Assembly (NCBI GenBank): GCA_021234155.1 | Contig: JAJEKV010000096.1 | Coordinates: 1,928,010 to 1,992,009, forward strand | Reading direction: 5' to 3' | Length of the DNA stretch: 64,000 nucleotides | Source: Isoetes taiwanensis | Taxonomy: Eukaryota > Streptophyta > Lycopodiopsida > Isoetales > Isoetaceae | Part shown: positions 24,031 through 37,045 of the stretch, one piece after another | How positions within the stretch are numbered: position 1 is the stretch's first letter | Layout of the letters: each line of letters opens with the position of its first letter | Translations under genes and position numbers: made by a program | Notes under the pieces: model-generated | What the model was told of the DNA's origin: nothing | The model's input: only the letters and a program-made list of their open reading frames with translations | Databases searched by the model: none

Positions 24031-27000
24031 GGACCTGAAATGACTTCTTGAATGGAGTATGGTAAAGCCGAGGATGGAACATCTACTAAGGATACACTTA
24101 AAAGAAAACTTTAATTGATATGATAAGAAAATTTGTGACTGCGAGGTTGAGAAAGAAATGAAGAATAAGCAAGATGGCATGCTTAAATTCTTATGCATGA
24201 AGAATACACACGAGCATTGTGAATGCGGATGATTCTACTCCCAAAGGAGGATACCTATGAAAGCAATGGCGTCTGATTGATGACTCACGAATCGATGACC
24301 TACCACTAAATCAGTCCCTTTAGCTTATATGTATTTTACATCTAAGTATGCATGTTCTTCATTTCCTTTTGTTTCAAAGTCATTCCACAGTTTAGTTTCA
24401 ATGTAACTAATCGAGTTCTTGATAGGGCGAGAGCTGAAAAGCCATTATACTCTCTAACACATCATTAGTCCGATTACCTTTACCAAGCTAATTTGGGTTT
24501 GATTGAATCTGCAGTGCTTAGAGATATAATTTCTCTATCCTTCTCTCTTGTTTTCGGTTATGAGGAGGCATGCTTTGATGAATCTTGCATCAAGGACACC
24601 TAGATACTACATTTTATATATTTCCATACTTGTTTTAAATTTCTATCAAAGAAGATAGGGGTATGATGACTTTACGTTTTCCACATATTTTGGATGCTTT
24701 CATATGATATCAAGGTTTATGACACTTCTAGTCTTGATATAACCTGCGGAAATAATATTTTCAGTTTACTGTTATGAACATATGAACACAGGTCCTTTTG
24801 AATATTTTGTACTAGTTCTTCTAGTGAATATAAATCTGAGCAGTGCGTAAAGTCTGTAGCAAAATTTTTTAAAAAGCCATCTCTTTGTTTAATGCACATG
24901 CTAACTAGTGCAAAGGATAAGGATGCATAGCAGTTTACTCTAGGCAGTAAATACTCGTAAATGCATGGATGGAAAACTGATTCTAGATAATCAAAATAAC
25001 TGCATACAACATAGCAGGTATGAAGAAAAAAGAAATACTATCCTTTCTAGCTCTGAATGCTTTATTCTATTACACAAAGCAATAAATACGACCATAAATA
25101 AGGTGCATAAATATTTGCTTTTTAACTAAAATACTTTGATACAACTTCTATTATAGGAATCTGAATCAGACGATAAGAAACTTGTCCAAAATGGTTTGAC
25201 ACCAAATTGCCTTGCTTTATTCCTATTCGAGGGACTAGTTGAAACTGGATAATCTAAAGTCTTCCTACACTAAGTTCTCATGTGCTTCCTAAAAGGCTGG
25301 ACTTAGGGTGATAAGTCTTAGTTCTGTTTGGGGCTGGGCCGGGATATCCCTATATGATAGGCGACTTAGGTTCTTTGGTTTAAGCGGCAATGGGTATAGA
25401 GAACTACCTTCCACTGCCAGGTTTATTTTTCTATATATCTATTGTCATGCCCACAGCATTTAAAAGCTTTTCCTCCTGTCCAGAGTAGACATCACTGTAC
25501 TATTTTCCTACCACTAGCAGAGATATTTCTGTGTAGGAATCTTGCCCGATACTTGAGAAAAAAGATCGGATCTAGTCGACATTGTTGGCAAAGGACACTT
25601 GGATCCACGAACTAAAGGAGATGGAGCTTAATGATACACCTATCATTGCTTTCAGAATAATCTTGTCCGGCTTATCATAGGCGCATTAAAGCCGATACCT
25701 ACAAACACATCATTCTTGTGAGACTAACCTTGCTCGATGAATTTTCTATTATCATGTTCCTAGGAACCAATAATATACTAGCTCGGCAAACAAATTCAAG
25801 AGCACAACTTTGAGTTCAATCCTTGTCACGCCATTATCAGCGTGCATATGAGCGACTTCCTACTGCTATCTTTGATACAATATTCTTGATAAAGCCAAGT
25901 AATGCTGACCTACATTAAAGGTGACACTAAGCTAGTGGAGTAAAGATTTCCAATCGAGCTTACTAAAGCTCTAGCCAAAGCTTGCCTAAAACCTACTCTG
26001 CTATCAACTAGTGTTGTTTATTTGACAAGATACCCTCTGAGGAAGATGAAAGAAATGCAATTCTTGGCATTGAAAATCACAGTCTTTGTGCTTTAAACCG
26101 CCTCAATGAAATTGATCTGGTGATGACTATAAGCTCAAATCTTAATCTGTCAAACATTGCGGTTTCCTATTTTATCCCCAGGACTAGTTGAATCTCTTGA
26201 ATGATACCATGATATCTGGAAATCCAACAACCTTGGCACGGGTGCTCCTATTTCCAAAGAAACATGGATTATGCTAGGTGGTATCCTCGAGAGGAAATTA
26301 AGCTCAAGCTAATCTTTGATAGCTTTATCAGAACAGTGGGGCCAGAATGGATGGTTTAGTGCCTTTCAACATCTCCTTCTTTGGCAAGCGATTATTGGTA
26401 AAGGGGATGGGTTCATGATGGGCCAAAAGACCACATGGCCAAATCTGAAGAAAAGCGCAATGATTTTTATCTGAAAATCACGGAGAAGCTATTGTCCTTA
26501 CATAAAATGTAAGCGCGGAAATACACCGCGGCCCGAAAAGTGGTATCCAGATGGGAATCAAATGGTTTGACCAGCCATTTGGTTCATGATAGAATCTTTG
26601 GATACTATATGGCGAACATTCATCAATTTATGCGGCTTTGTTCTTTTTTAGCTCCACCTTTCGAGAGAAATCCCCACTGCGCCACAGTAGTCATTGCATA
26701 TATTGGATACCTCAGAGTCACGGGGCTCTTGATAAGCATGACCATCAGCTATGCCAGCAGCCACTGAAGCCAATCGAGCGTAAATTTGCTTGAGAAATAC
26801 CGAGTATTCGGAAGCGCGAAAAGACCATCGTCCCATGAAGTTCTGATTGGTAGAATACGCTAATAACGGCAATAATCGGCCAATAACCGGGATACATCCT
26901 CGGCGTGAAAAGAAAAGCACCCATCATTGATCGCTGCGACCCGGGCGTCATTTCCACCTCCATCACGTCTACAAAAACCCGGATGCATCCACTTCCGTTA

Positions 27001-30000
27001 CGCACTGGTAGCGGAACATACATGGAAATGTTGACGAATTCAGTACGCAAACATAGCGGGGCGAGATGTCGGTTAACAAAAACAACAAAAATGGTGAGCG
27101 GAGTTTGGTGATGGCATACAAAGGAGTAAAATCAAGTTTAAAAAGGTAGCGATTACATTTCTTTGCATGGTATGAAATGCACATGCATTCGGTTTTCAAA
27201 GTTTACTCTTGTGATGTGCCTTCTCTCACGATAATCATGTCTCTTTGATCTACTACTACCTAAAGGGATGAACCCTAAAAGAATGATGTTGCTCATGCTT
27301 TGGCGAGATTCATCACCCCATGGCTATAACTTAAGCCCATTTACCCTAATCATAGAATATTTTTATGCGGATCAAAACCACGAGAACTTAGCAAAATCTT
27401 TGAAGGAAGATGGCCAGTTAAAGACTACTAAAAGCATTGAAGGCTATAAATATGTGCACTTCCTCTTTTTCTCTAAGTGCATGGACAAGATCAAAATTAA
27501 TTTGGCTTTTAATGGCCAGTAATGCGTTCCACGACATAGGGGATGGTGATGGAGAGAATAAAGTTTGGATGGAGATTGTAGAAATCTAAAAGCATCTATA
27601 TAACCCTAAAAGCAGTCTTTCTTGACATTAGGTCTATGGCATGTCCATCACGACAGCCCTTTAAGTAAAACGGGCCAAGCATAGGGCATATTAGGAATAC
27701 GGATGTACAAATTGTGCATAATGTAGCTTTAGCTGGTTGAGTATTGGATTGAACCACATACTGATCACCCTTTCACCATGAATCGTTCATGGAAGAAGTT
27801 GATAAAACTTCGCTGAACAATTCTTTCTTGTTCATAGATTGAGTCTCAAGAATACTCCGAGAACACCAGGCGACAAATGCTAAAACCTCCATCGATTAAA
27901 GTACGCAAAGATATGGCCAATACATATTTGGGAGCAGAGATGAGGAAAAGAAGAGATTTATGATAAATGACCTAGTGTCATTAAAAATATGAGGCCGACT
28001 CCAATGGGGCATATATACATTTTAAGGGTGGATGAAAGCAGGAACAACCCTCTTTTATTTGTCCTTATCACATGAGAAATGAAGCCTATAAAGGCTAGAT
28101 GGGCCCGATTTTGAGAATTGATATTTGCTCGGATGATCTTAAAATGCAAATCAAATGGGATATCAAATCCTTCTAGGTTTTGGCCCTACAAATGACTCAA
28201 CTGCATTTATCGTTGGGAATATACAAAGCGCACAAAGGGAGGAGAATATGCGATTGGATGGCAAATGCCCACTGACCACTGATATTCAGCTACGCAAACA
28301 TCATTCTTCTTTGGACTAAACACCATTTTAAATATCACGGCCTAGAATTTGCAAAGGGAACTGGCCGGTTCAATTTTCCACGAGGAAAGAAATTTCTAAG
28401 GCATCTTAGGTCATTGACTCCATATCTGAAATAGCATGTAACACACGAAAGTATTCATGAAGTATTAAGTGGTGACATTCTGAAATGCTCTGAGAATATT
28501 CCCATAGATGGGGATGATGGAATCGCTCCATTATCAAGGAAGTCATTAATATGACTTGGAAAATAAAGAGAATACATAGAAAGGGCAACTTATGGTATGC
28601 CGCAAGTGCAATGGAGAATCCGAGCACATTGGGCACACGGCTTAACTGGGGATCAAGATTCAATCTATTGGATCAAGACCTTTTACCGTTTGATATCACG
28701 GTTGCTAAAAACTGCTATCTACACCAGGGATGGTGCAACCTCTACAGCTTGGTTGGTCGCGTTCGATTTTACCAAAACTTTTAAAGCCCGGCCCGGATGG
28801 GAAGGGCTTTGGCTTTTCGGTACTACGGATATGTCGATGACTAAACTCCATCAATAACAAATGCATCAGAGAAAATTTCTAGGCGCCGGAATCACGGCCG
28901 GTAGCGTGTTACCATTTATGATCTTGAGCGCGAAAATAAAGGATGAAGCCATCTATTGAATTTGAAATTATCTGAGTGGCAAAATAGAGGCAAACATCAC
29001 GGACTTTCTAAACATGTCCGCCGATATTATACATCCTATGCATGAACATGAGAGCTAGCGGAATCACGACAAGGAGGAAAACTTCCTTTCAGTCTCAGTT
29101 CATTAATGCAGCGGTAAAGCCATACCACGAGGGCATGCACAGCGTAATTGCATCGCAGTCATGCCATACACAGTATACTCCACGGCAACCTGGCTAGCTG
29201 GCGGATATCTACAACCTTGGCCGGGCTTTCACACATAAAGGGTTTGGAAGCAAAGACATTTGGCGAGTACATCAGTAATAATCTAATGGAGAACCAATAC
29301 CACGGACTACAATTTGATATCAAATGTTTAATCAACGATACGCATTCATCTGGTGTGACTTTTCTTTGTATTTAGTTATTGGGGGACTCTTTGGTAATAA
29401 GGGTCCCTTCATCCTTTAATACCACATATCTGTCTCACCACGTCTTAGGTTGGAGTAGAACTTAAGAGATTTATATATCTATACATATAAATATATATTC
29501 AAAGGCCAGCTGGCGTTTTTCTTTAGAAATACCAATAGCGATTATTTGATAAGTTTATCTAGCGCGATTTGGTTTCGACTCAAGAATTAGCATATACCCA
29601 TCCCTCTAAGTAAGTGCAGTTGGATCCCAGGAAGGAGGATGGCCCATCCTCATGTTTAAAGAGATACAAATTCGAGAATTGATATTTCTTTAAAGGCCTT
29701 CGGTTAATGGTATGCCTTCAACATTTAATAATTTTTCAACATCGTACTTGTTATCACAATTGATGCGGCACATTCCCTCCATGCTAGGCGTGGCGGCTTG
29801 TTTTGTATAAAATATGTTGTTCTTAAAGCTTCTTCCAGTGGGTGCGGCGATCCGGCATGCTTGACATCGCTCTAAGGCATTCATAAGCTGTCCTATTTTT
29901 CTCTCGCTACACCCGGATTACGTTGGGGCAGTACACATGTCAAGCTGTCTTTTTATTCTCCTTTTTGGCTGATATCTTTTAAATTCTTTGGATAGAACTC

Positions 30001-30979
30001 TCCTCCCACATCCGGTTCTTAAACATTTCACATTTTACTGTTTGTTTTTCAACTTCACTAACATAGATTTTGAATGCATCCAGCGGCTTGGAATTTAAGA
30101 TGATAAGCAATAGCATTTTCCAGCACCTTGCTATAGTCATCTATAAAAGAAATAAAATTATTTCTTACACGTTAGATCCCGCTAGCGTTCAAAGATCCAC
30201 AAATATGCGTAACATACTCCTAATTATATAAACGCTTCGTTCTGCTGATCTTTGGAAAAGGTGAGCCAGTGATTTTTCCAAGAGACATCGCTACGAGGAA
30301 ACTTGTTCTTTATTACTTGTTATCTGTGCATTCTATAAGTCCATGTTATCCTCCTTGAACTTAATACTATTAACATTTACATGTACCCGGTCACGTTATG
30401 CGGAGTTTGATGTCGGGGCATAAAATTGCATTGATACTTTACTTGTACTTGAACATCCATTTGTAAAGCTGAAATAACTTTCCAGCCGTTTTGCAAAAGC
30501 TTGATTTATTTAAACATCCTTTACATCCGGTTCTTTCAAATACAAGCAAAGCCCAGAAGAGATCTACAAGTTGGCTACTTGAAATCTTGACTATTGAAGG
30601 CACATACATTCTCCATATTTACTATGTTTCCATCAAGGTCAAGCAGTTCACGCGACCAACCCATCTCCCTCCACTTCTTGTAATTCTCGTTTCCCAGAAT
30701 TTGGATATGAGGTGGTAGTTCTTTGGTTTTGATGTCCTTGAGCATATCTGAGAGCCAACTATGGTTCTTTACGCTCCACTATCAGCTTCATAAAGAGCGG
30801 TATTATCATAGTGGGTTTCATTGTTTAAGTCAAAACTAGAAAGGTTAGGCGCACTATACCTCTTCCTCCTAAACCTTTATCATTTCATACTCTTGTGCCA
30901 AATTTACTCAAATCTAGAGTCCATAGCTTTCTTCCACGATGTATGTGCCTCCACCAGACCTCCTCATACCTACTTCCTC
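24031..30979. other. Gene-poor DNA, probably old transposon remains
   Basis: No intact gene, RNA gene or clear terminal repeat was found. Open frames are short and carry no family signature. The minus-strand frame 29884-29690 contains PSMEGMCRINCDNK and NVEGIPLTEG, vaguely like the pre-integrase region of Copia elements. It would lie in the right direction downstream of the gag remnant at 31 kb, but I regard this as weak. Confidence 0.35.
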
Positions 30980-31520
30980 CTCTTCCTCTTGGGTTTGGAC
31001 ATTCCGGTACACTATGTGTCCCCTCCTCCCACATGTAAAACATCCGGCATCCTTAATTTAGGGCCAGGTTCCATTTGAGATGTCCCATCTCATGGCGGTA
31101 AAAACAAGGCCTATTTACATTACGTTCTTTTGACTACCCACGGAGATGTTTGAAGCGGGCCAGTTTGCCTTTGTTTTTCTGGCACATAACACCTCAAGTA
31201 TTCTCCTCATCATCATTACTTGCAACTCTCTGTTGCTCCAATTGATTCTCACCATTCCTCTCTTGATCTTTGTCCTTTGCTACATTCGGGACTATCTGAG
31301 ATAAATTTTCATATCTGGAAACGCTCTTGCAATAGCATTTATCATTGCTTGTTCACTCATGGCGTCATCTTTGCTTCGGATCCCACTAAAGTAGTATCCA
31401 TTTTTTCAAAAATTCCCCTATATCTTGAGTTTCTTCATATTTCATTTGTCTCAATTCCTTTTCTAAAATATCTAGTTTGGGAAGAGACTTCACCTCATAT
31501 CTATCCACTAAGATAATCCC
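30980..31520 (-). pseudogene. Decayed retrotransposon gag with two zinc-knuckle remnants
   Basis: Reading downward from about 31520, the minus strand gives a helical charged segment (LEKELRQMKYEETQDIGEFL), then SEQAMINAIARAFPD, as in UBN2-type gag proteins. Two CCHC-like knuckles follow. The first (about 31111-31079) reads CFYRHEMGHLKWN with its second and last Cys lost. The second (about 31045-30995) reads CFTCGRRGHIV, then PECPNPRGRGG after a one-base shift. Gag packages the element's RNA. Frameshifts and stops show it is dead. A start could lie as far up as 32130. No matching pol domain was identified with confidence. Confidence 0.55.
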
Positions 31521-34399
31521 ACATACGTTTGGGCTCGGCTTTCTTAATTTAAAGTGGAAATGGGGCCCAACTTTACAAGTAAAATACCCTTTACGCGAAT
31601 AATCTTTGATTCGGATATGTAATTGCCTTTACTAGAAGTGCTTGTAGTTGATTTCTCTTCTTCAACCTTTGCTTTGCGGAGTTTCGGAGTTTGTTTGAAC
31701 CAATTCCCATAACCCTTCTTCACTTGCCAAAATGCGGATCTTTTCCTTCGGTTGGGAAATCGGAACCACCTTTATATGTTTCAACTGGCTCACTTGTGCT
31801 TGATGCTCCAAATGCAGTTTGACATATGGCTAAAGAACAACGAGATATTATATTGCCTAGGATTCTTTAGGCAAATAGGCAAATTCCGGAAGCATTCAAA
31901 AACCACTAATTTCAATGGTTCAACTCCATAGCCACTATTCATGCGGTGTCTTGTAGCACTTAAGAATATAAATTTAATTGAATTCGATAAAATGGCGATT
32001 ACAACCATGCCGATCAACATCATAAACATAATTTGATACATCGCGAGTCTCATTTGACATATATATCCCTTTTTCAAAAGCTAGGAGATGGCCAGGAGCT
32101 TCTAATCTTGTAGATGTTGATCTTTCACCATGGCCCTCCGGGTTTTTCTCCTTTCGTTCTTATCTTCCTCTTTTTTTTTCAATCCCGTAACCATAGACGT
32201 TTTATTTCCTTAACCATTAACCATGGTTAACCCATCTTATTTCATCATTCATTGCTTAGGAAATTTGAAAGAGAAGCATATTTGTGTGAAACGCAGCATA
32301 AGAGATGAACTACGGAAAAGCATTCAATAATGAGGACTAAGTAATGAGAACGATTACAAATTAAGCGGGGTGTTGCATCCTCGTTCAAAGATTCCATAAA
32401 AATACGGGATTTAGAAATTGATCATTTCAAAAAGAAGTTGGGGATTTCAAGTGGAACAAAATATTTTATCGTGCATTTAGGCTCGTTTGAAGTGATGATC
32501 TTGCATTTTGTAGAAGAGCACTTGAAAATGGCAAAATTCAGACATTAATACACGGGAATATTACTAGGAATTGAAGACATCAAAGCATTAAAAATAAGAA
32601 TCTTTTTTATTAATTTCTTTCGATTACATCAAATATGGCGGTATTTTATGGCCAATAGTAAATAATTTAGCAAAGAAAGTCGGAGGGTCGATAAAGTCCT
32701 CCGTGTATTGTTTGCCTGGTCTGACTTGCAATAAGATCTCTGCCCAGGTTTGCTCCTTTGTCAACTGTTTCATCTTTTACGGTGTAAGTCTCTTCGAGGG
32801 AATGAAGAGTAGCTAGTGCTACTTCTTTGAGCTCACCAAGGTAGCTTCATCTTCGAGCTTGTAAAAGGAGGGTATCTCGAAAGGATCGCTTCGTCTTAGC
32901 GAAATCATTGATGATTTGGCTCACAACTCTTCTGATTACTAAATGCGGTAGAGTTGGTAGAAGTGACAACCTCATCTTGATAAAGTCTACAGCCTCTTTA
33001 TCAATGTCAGCGACAACACAATTCACGGCCTTTTTAAGTGCACATGCTATTGTTGTACGGACCAGGAGAAGCATCGGGACCCAATCTCACGGGCGTGAAC
33101 ATGTCGAATATGGATTGATTAATACGGTAAAGCCACGGTAATGATTGATAATTCTGCCACATGCATTTTGGGTCCTGGAGCCACATGTATCTTTCTTTGG
33201 AAACTCTAGGACATTAGAAAAATTTTGGCGGGCTGTTTGTGTTGGAAATGCTCAAAAAGCAAAGTGCAGCTTCAGTAAACTCGGTAGCTACATGGAATAT
33301 GCTTCTGCTTTCGTGAAACCTCGGTCCCTACCATGGTGGATTAATAGCAGTTTATACACTGCAAAGGAGTTGTATTCTGAGAATGGTAAGTCACACATTA
33401 TTCGAATAGAAACGAGGACGGGTTACAATTACCTTCAGGGTTAAAACTTGAAAGAAGAGCCTTCAAGCACTCGAGATTTAAAGGTCCACCCAGGACCATA
33501 TTTTCACCTTAACCCGACGCATGGGAGAACCCAGTAGGGTTCTTGAAAGTAAAAAGCTTCCATGATCCGAGTTGCATCTTTGGAGTGGAACAACAAGGCG
33601 TAGGTGTTTCTTTGTGAAGTAGCACTTAATTAGGTCGTGAAAGCATTAAATTCCCGAGTTCTTGAAAGAGAGGTGAGTCGTGGCTATCCTGAAAACGAAG
33701 CCCATATAGCAGGTAAACTGTGACCAAAGAGTAAAGTCTTTGTGGCTGCCTTCAAGACCCAACTTAGTCTTGATCCCATGAGCGATAGAAAAAAGTTATT
33801 TTGATTCGACATGAAAACCTCTAGGTAGTGGGACTGACTCAAGCATCTACAACGCATGCATCAATAATCCTCTCCTCTGCATTTGTTCTTACTAAATGCA
33901 TAAGGAAACTACGGTAGGGTGAAGTTGTTTGCTGCTTGCTTTCACGTTACAATTAGAAGTAAAATTGACCCTCATGCGGCTTACAAAGGGAAAACATTAA
34001 AAGCGGAAAATGGCGTACCCGGCCCTCAAAATTTGGGCGTATTGAATAATGCGGCTCGTGAAGGATCTGTAAGTCGGATGAAATGCTTGCACTTGTCCCA
34101 AGCTGTCCACGTTCAAGGCAATTAAGCATGTTTGGCAAGTAATAGCGTTTTTGGGCACGGAAGTCATGACGAAACTAAGTGAGTCTGTATTAGAAAAATG
34201 AAAACACCAAGGAAAGAAAAGCTAAAGTGTTTGATTCGTTAAAAGCCAAAGTGACCGAGGAATACACTTTGAAGCCCGATATAAACCAATGTGTACTCTG
34301 GAATGCACTATGGACTGCATGAGACCCAAGTGTATTCCAAAATATACCTTGAGCTACAAGGGGTATTCCATCTTACAGTGCGCTGACGCTGCTTTTCAC
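31521..34399. other. No gene recognised
   Basis: Possible upstream part of the gag remnant down to about 32130 on the minus strand, then unrelated AT-rich sequence. Short open frames (for example 33145-33444 and 32847-33074) show no family features. Segmental duplication homology begins near 34400. Confidence 0.35.
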
Positions 34400-35786
34400 C
34401 CGACAACTTGCCATTCATGCACGTTACTTATTCACCATTGCGGAGTCTCCAACGGCGAGGGTTTTGCCACGGAAAGTGGCAAATTAAAGGTTTGGAAATT
34501 GCCCTCCAATGGGCTCTCATCGGATATTTTTATTTTTCGGGGATGGAAAAGTGCGAAACAGATCTTGCAATCCTCATTAAGTGGCATTAACCACGGTCCC
34601 TTCACCTCCAAAATCGGTGCTTGTTCTTTACTCAAATTGTTTGTTGGCATGCCTGGCGGTAGTTTTCGAGCACTTGAATTACGGTACTGAAATGCGCCAG
34701 TGCGTCTTGCTGCAGTAGGGCAATGCATTAAGCGGAGCACCTTGCATAAATCATAGCCATTTCCTTTGTAAGAAACAACCGATTCCGGTGAACTTTCCTG
34801 GAAACTCCCCTTGTAGCCTTTTAGTGAAATGGAACAACTTCACATGTAGCATTCAAACCATCCATCTGCTGCCGCTTTCAGTTCTATGGCATCAGAATAG
34901 CATCCCTTCCGCCCGGGCATATTTCTCTTGTCTTCTTCTGTTAAGGCTTCCTGTTGACTTTGCTCTCTCAATGCATTCATCAAACTCTCCACAACGGAAT
35001 GGCTTTACTCTCTTTGATTTTTCAATATTATACCAGTCCCTATCAAACGAAATAAATATTAGATAATCTTGCAGCTGAAATGTAAGTGAAAGTCAGAATC
35101 TAGCAAGAGGACTAGAACTTGACTGTGTTAGGAAGCATCATCCATGAAATCATCCGAATTTCAAAGATTTGGGGCGGGAAAAGAAGCATCCACATTGACC
35201 ATTTTGGTAGCCAGTCAGACAAAAAATTTATTACAGCTACTGACGCTTAACGCACAGAGAGTAAACTACGCTGTGAACTAGCAAACCGGAATGCTTCTCG
35301 GTCAATCCCTGCAAAACTATCATTTAGTCATTTCATATCATACTGCACTGGTATCAGCACTGGTATCAAGAGAAAAAAGGTTCAAAACAGAACCACAAAG
35401 AATTTCAACTTACAAACATATAGACTTTAAAGGATTTCTACCAGTATCTGTCGGTAAGCAATTCCACGGACTAACTCATGGAGACTACAAGGTCCTCGCA
35501 TAGTAGCAAGCCTTACTAAAGGTAGTAAGGCTCACACGCTGGCATCTTCTCTTCTACCAAGAAGCTTGACTGGGGTTCCAGAACGTGCAGATGACAGATG
35601 GGACGCTCCAAGCTCGGTTTTACAAATAATCCGTCCAGGCCACCATGACCCATTCCTTCGCCGCACCCATACTACAGTTCCAGGAACCGGCTTTACACTT
35701 GTCCATGGACTGTCTTCAGACAGCTTATCCTCGTCTGGCTGCATAATCATAACCAAATGCCTTCGCGCACTGTGTAGCAGAAGCAA
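34400..35786 (-). pseudogene. Truncated second copy of the PWWP gene
   Basis: Exon 1 is nearly intact (about 35753-35536). It keeps VVWVRRRNGSWWPGRI but has one extra Arg (LLGRREDASV) and one changed Ser/Arg position. The intron and the first part of exon 2 follow (about 35045 down to 34400) with DWYNIEKSKRV and CIERAKSTGSLNRR-type sequence, and then several indels. Homology stops near 34400, so about 1 kb of exon 2 and all of exon 3 are missing. It lies in the same orientation as the gene at 1384-4242. A transcript could still make a short PWWP-only product, but truncation makes function unlikely. Confidence 0.75.
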
Positions 35787-36559
35787 ATGGCAGGATTTTT
35801 ATATCAATGGGTCGACTTCATCCTCTCACGAACTTGGTCAGGGATGAAAGTACGATAAACTGTTCTTGCCTATCAGGGCCATGTGAACAGGCTGATCCCG
35901 ACAGCTGAAACTTTGATTCTGGCGCCGGGATGACATAAAATGATAGGCTTTGAGGGAAGAAGAATCAGCCAGTGATGCACATTAGAAGGTGCAGCCTCGA
36001 CGTCGGCTCTTCGAACTGACACAACCGAACCATTGACACAAAATGTATGAATCAAAGGCCGGAAAACGCATCACCACAAAACGATGGCTCCCGGGGCTAT
36101 ACTTCGGAAAAACTGGGTATCCTAGAATAAGCGCCGGAACTGGGAAACATGCGAGCTCCCGAGAGGGAAGCAAGTGAATGGGTAAGTTGGGATCCCTGCT
36201 TTCCTAACCCTAAAACGGGTCGAAGGTGGTTTGTTCTGCCGTCCTGGCTCGCCTTCTCTACCATAGCTCCGTCGACTTGTGAATAGAAAAAACCTGTTTT
36301 CACACTGCACCCTAAACTGGTTCGCTGCCCCTGTATAACACCAACGGCCTCGATAATGCGGCGGCTTATAAGGCAGCCAATCGTAGCTGTACGTTGCACG
36401 AATCTACTTTGACTCTCGCAGCCTAGATCAGAGAAGTCTTTACGTGGTTTCATCCTAACCGTACGCGTACCTCATGCCATCACCATGGCTGTTTGCTTTG
36501 TGTTGTTTTTTGCAATTTTGAATACAATACCAATGTCTATAACCTTGCAACAATCAATA
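35787..36559 (-). other. 5' leader and upstream DNA of the PWWP copy
   Basis: Matches 4243-5061. The upstream ORF is retained as a 118-codon frame (36453-36097), longer than in copy 1 because a small deletion removed an upstream stop. The leader-intron donor seen in copy 1 (GAG before GTATGC) is altered here. The homology breaks off at the 3.9-kb insertion. Confidence 0.55.
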
Positions 36560-36834
36560 CATGTATAATTCTTATGGGAAAGATTCTTTCAGTATATTCG
36601 ATCTTGATGCTTGCCTCTAAGGCCGAAATCACACTACGGCTAAACTCAATTAAATACGTGGCAAGTTTAGGCAGGTGTTTAGCCCCAAATAACATTACGC
36701 CACTACTTCGATATACTATAAGTGCCTAAATTATTCAAAAGTCTTCCATGTCATCTGGCGCATAGCTGACAAAATGTAATGAGGAAGAACTTTGATGAAT
36801 TTTTATAGAGCTTCTGTGATGCTTTTCCTTACGA

Positions 36835-37045
36835 TCATGCTATTCTTCATGAAAATCGGGTTTATTTCTCTACAATCTAGGCCAGGAATGGCTTCACGCA
36901 CATGTGTATGGCAAAAGCCCAATCATAATGCAATCGATGAAATCATGGTTCAAGATGCTATTCTTCATGAAATCGGTTTATTTCTTCATGAAAATGAGTT
37001 TATTTCTATATAATCTAGGCCAGGAATGGTTTCGATCATGTGTAT
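36835..37045. repeat. Direct repeat of about 120 bp (two units)
   Basis: The phrase GCTATTCTTCATGAAA..GGTTTATTTCT..ATCTAGGCCAGGAATGG occurs twice, with a GTGTATGGCAAA tail each time. It lies inside the 3.9-kb insertion. Confidence 0.6.
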
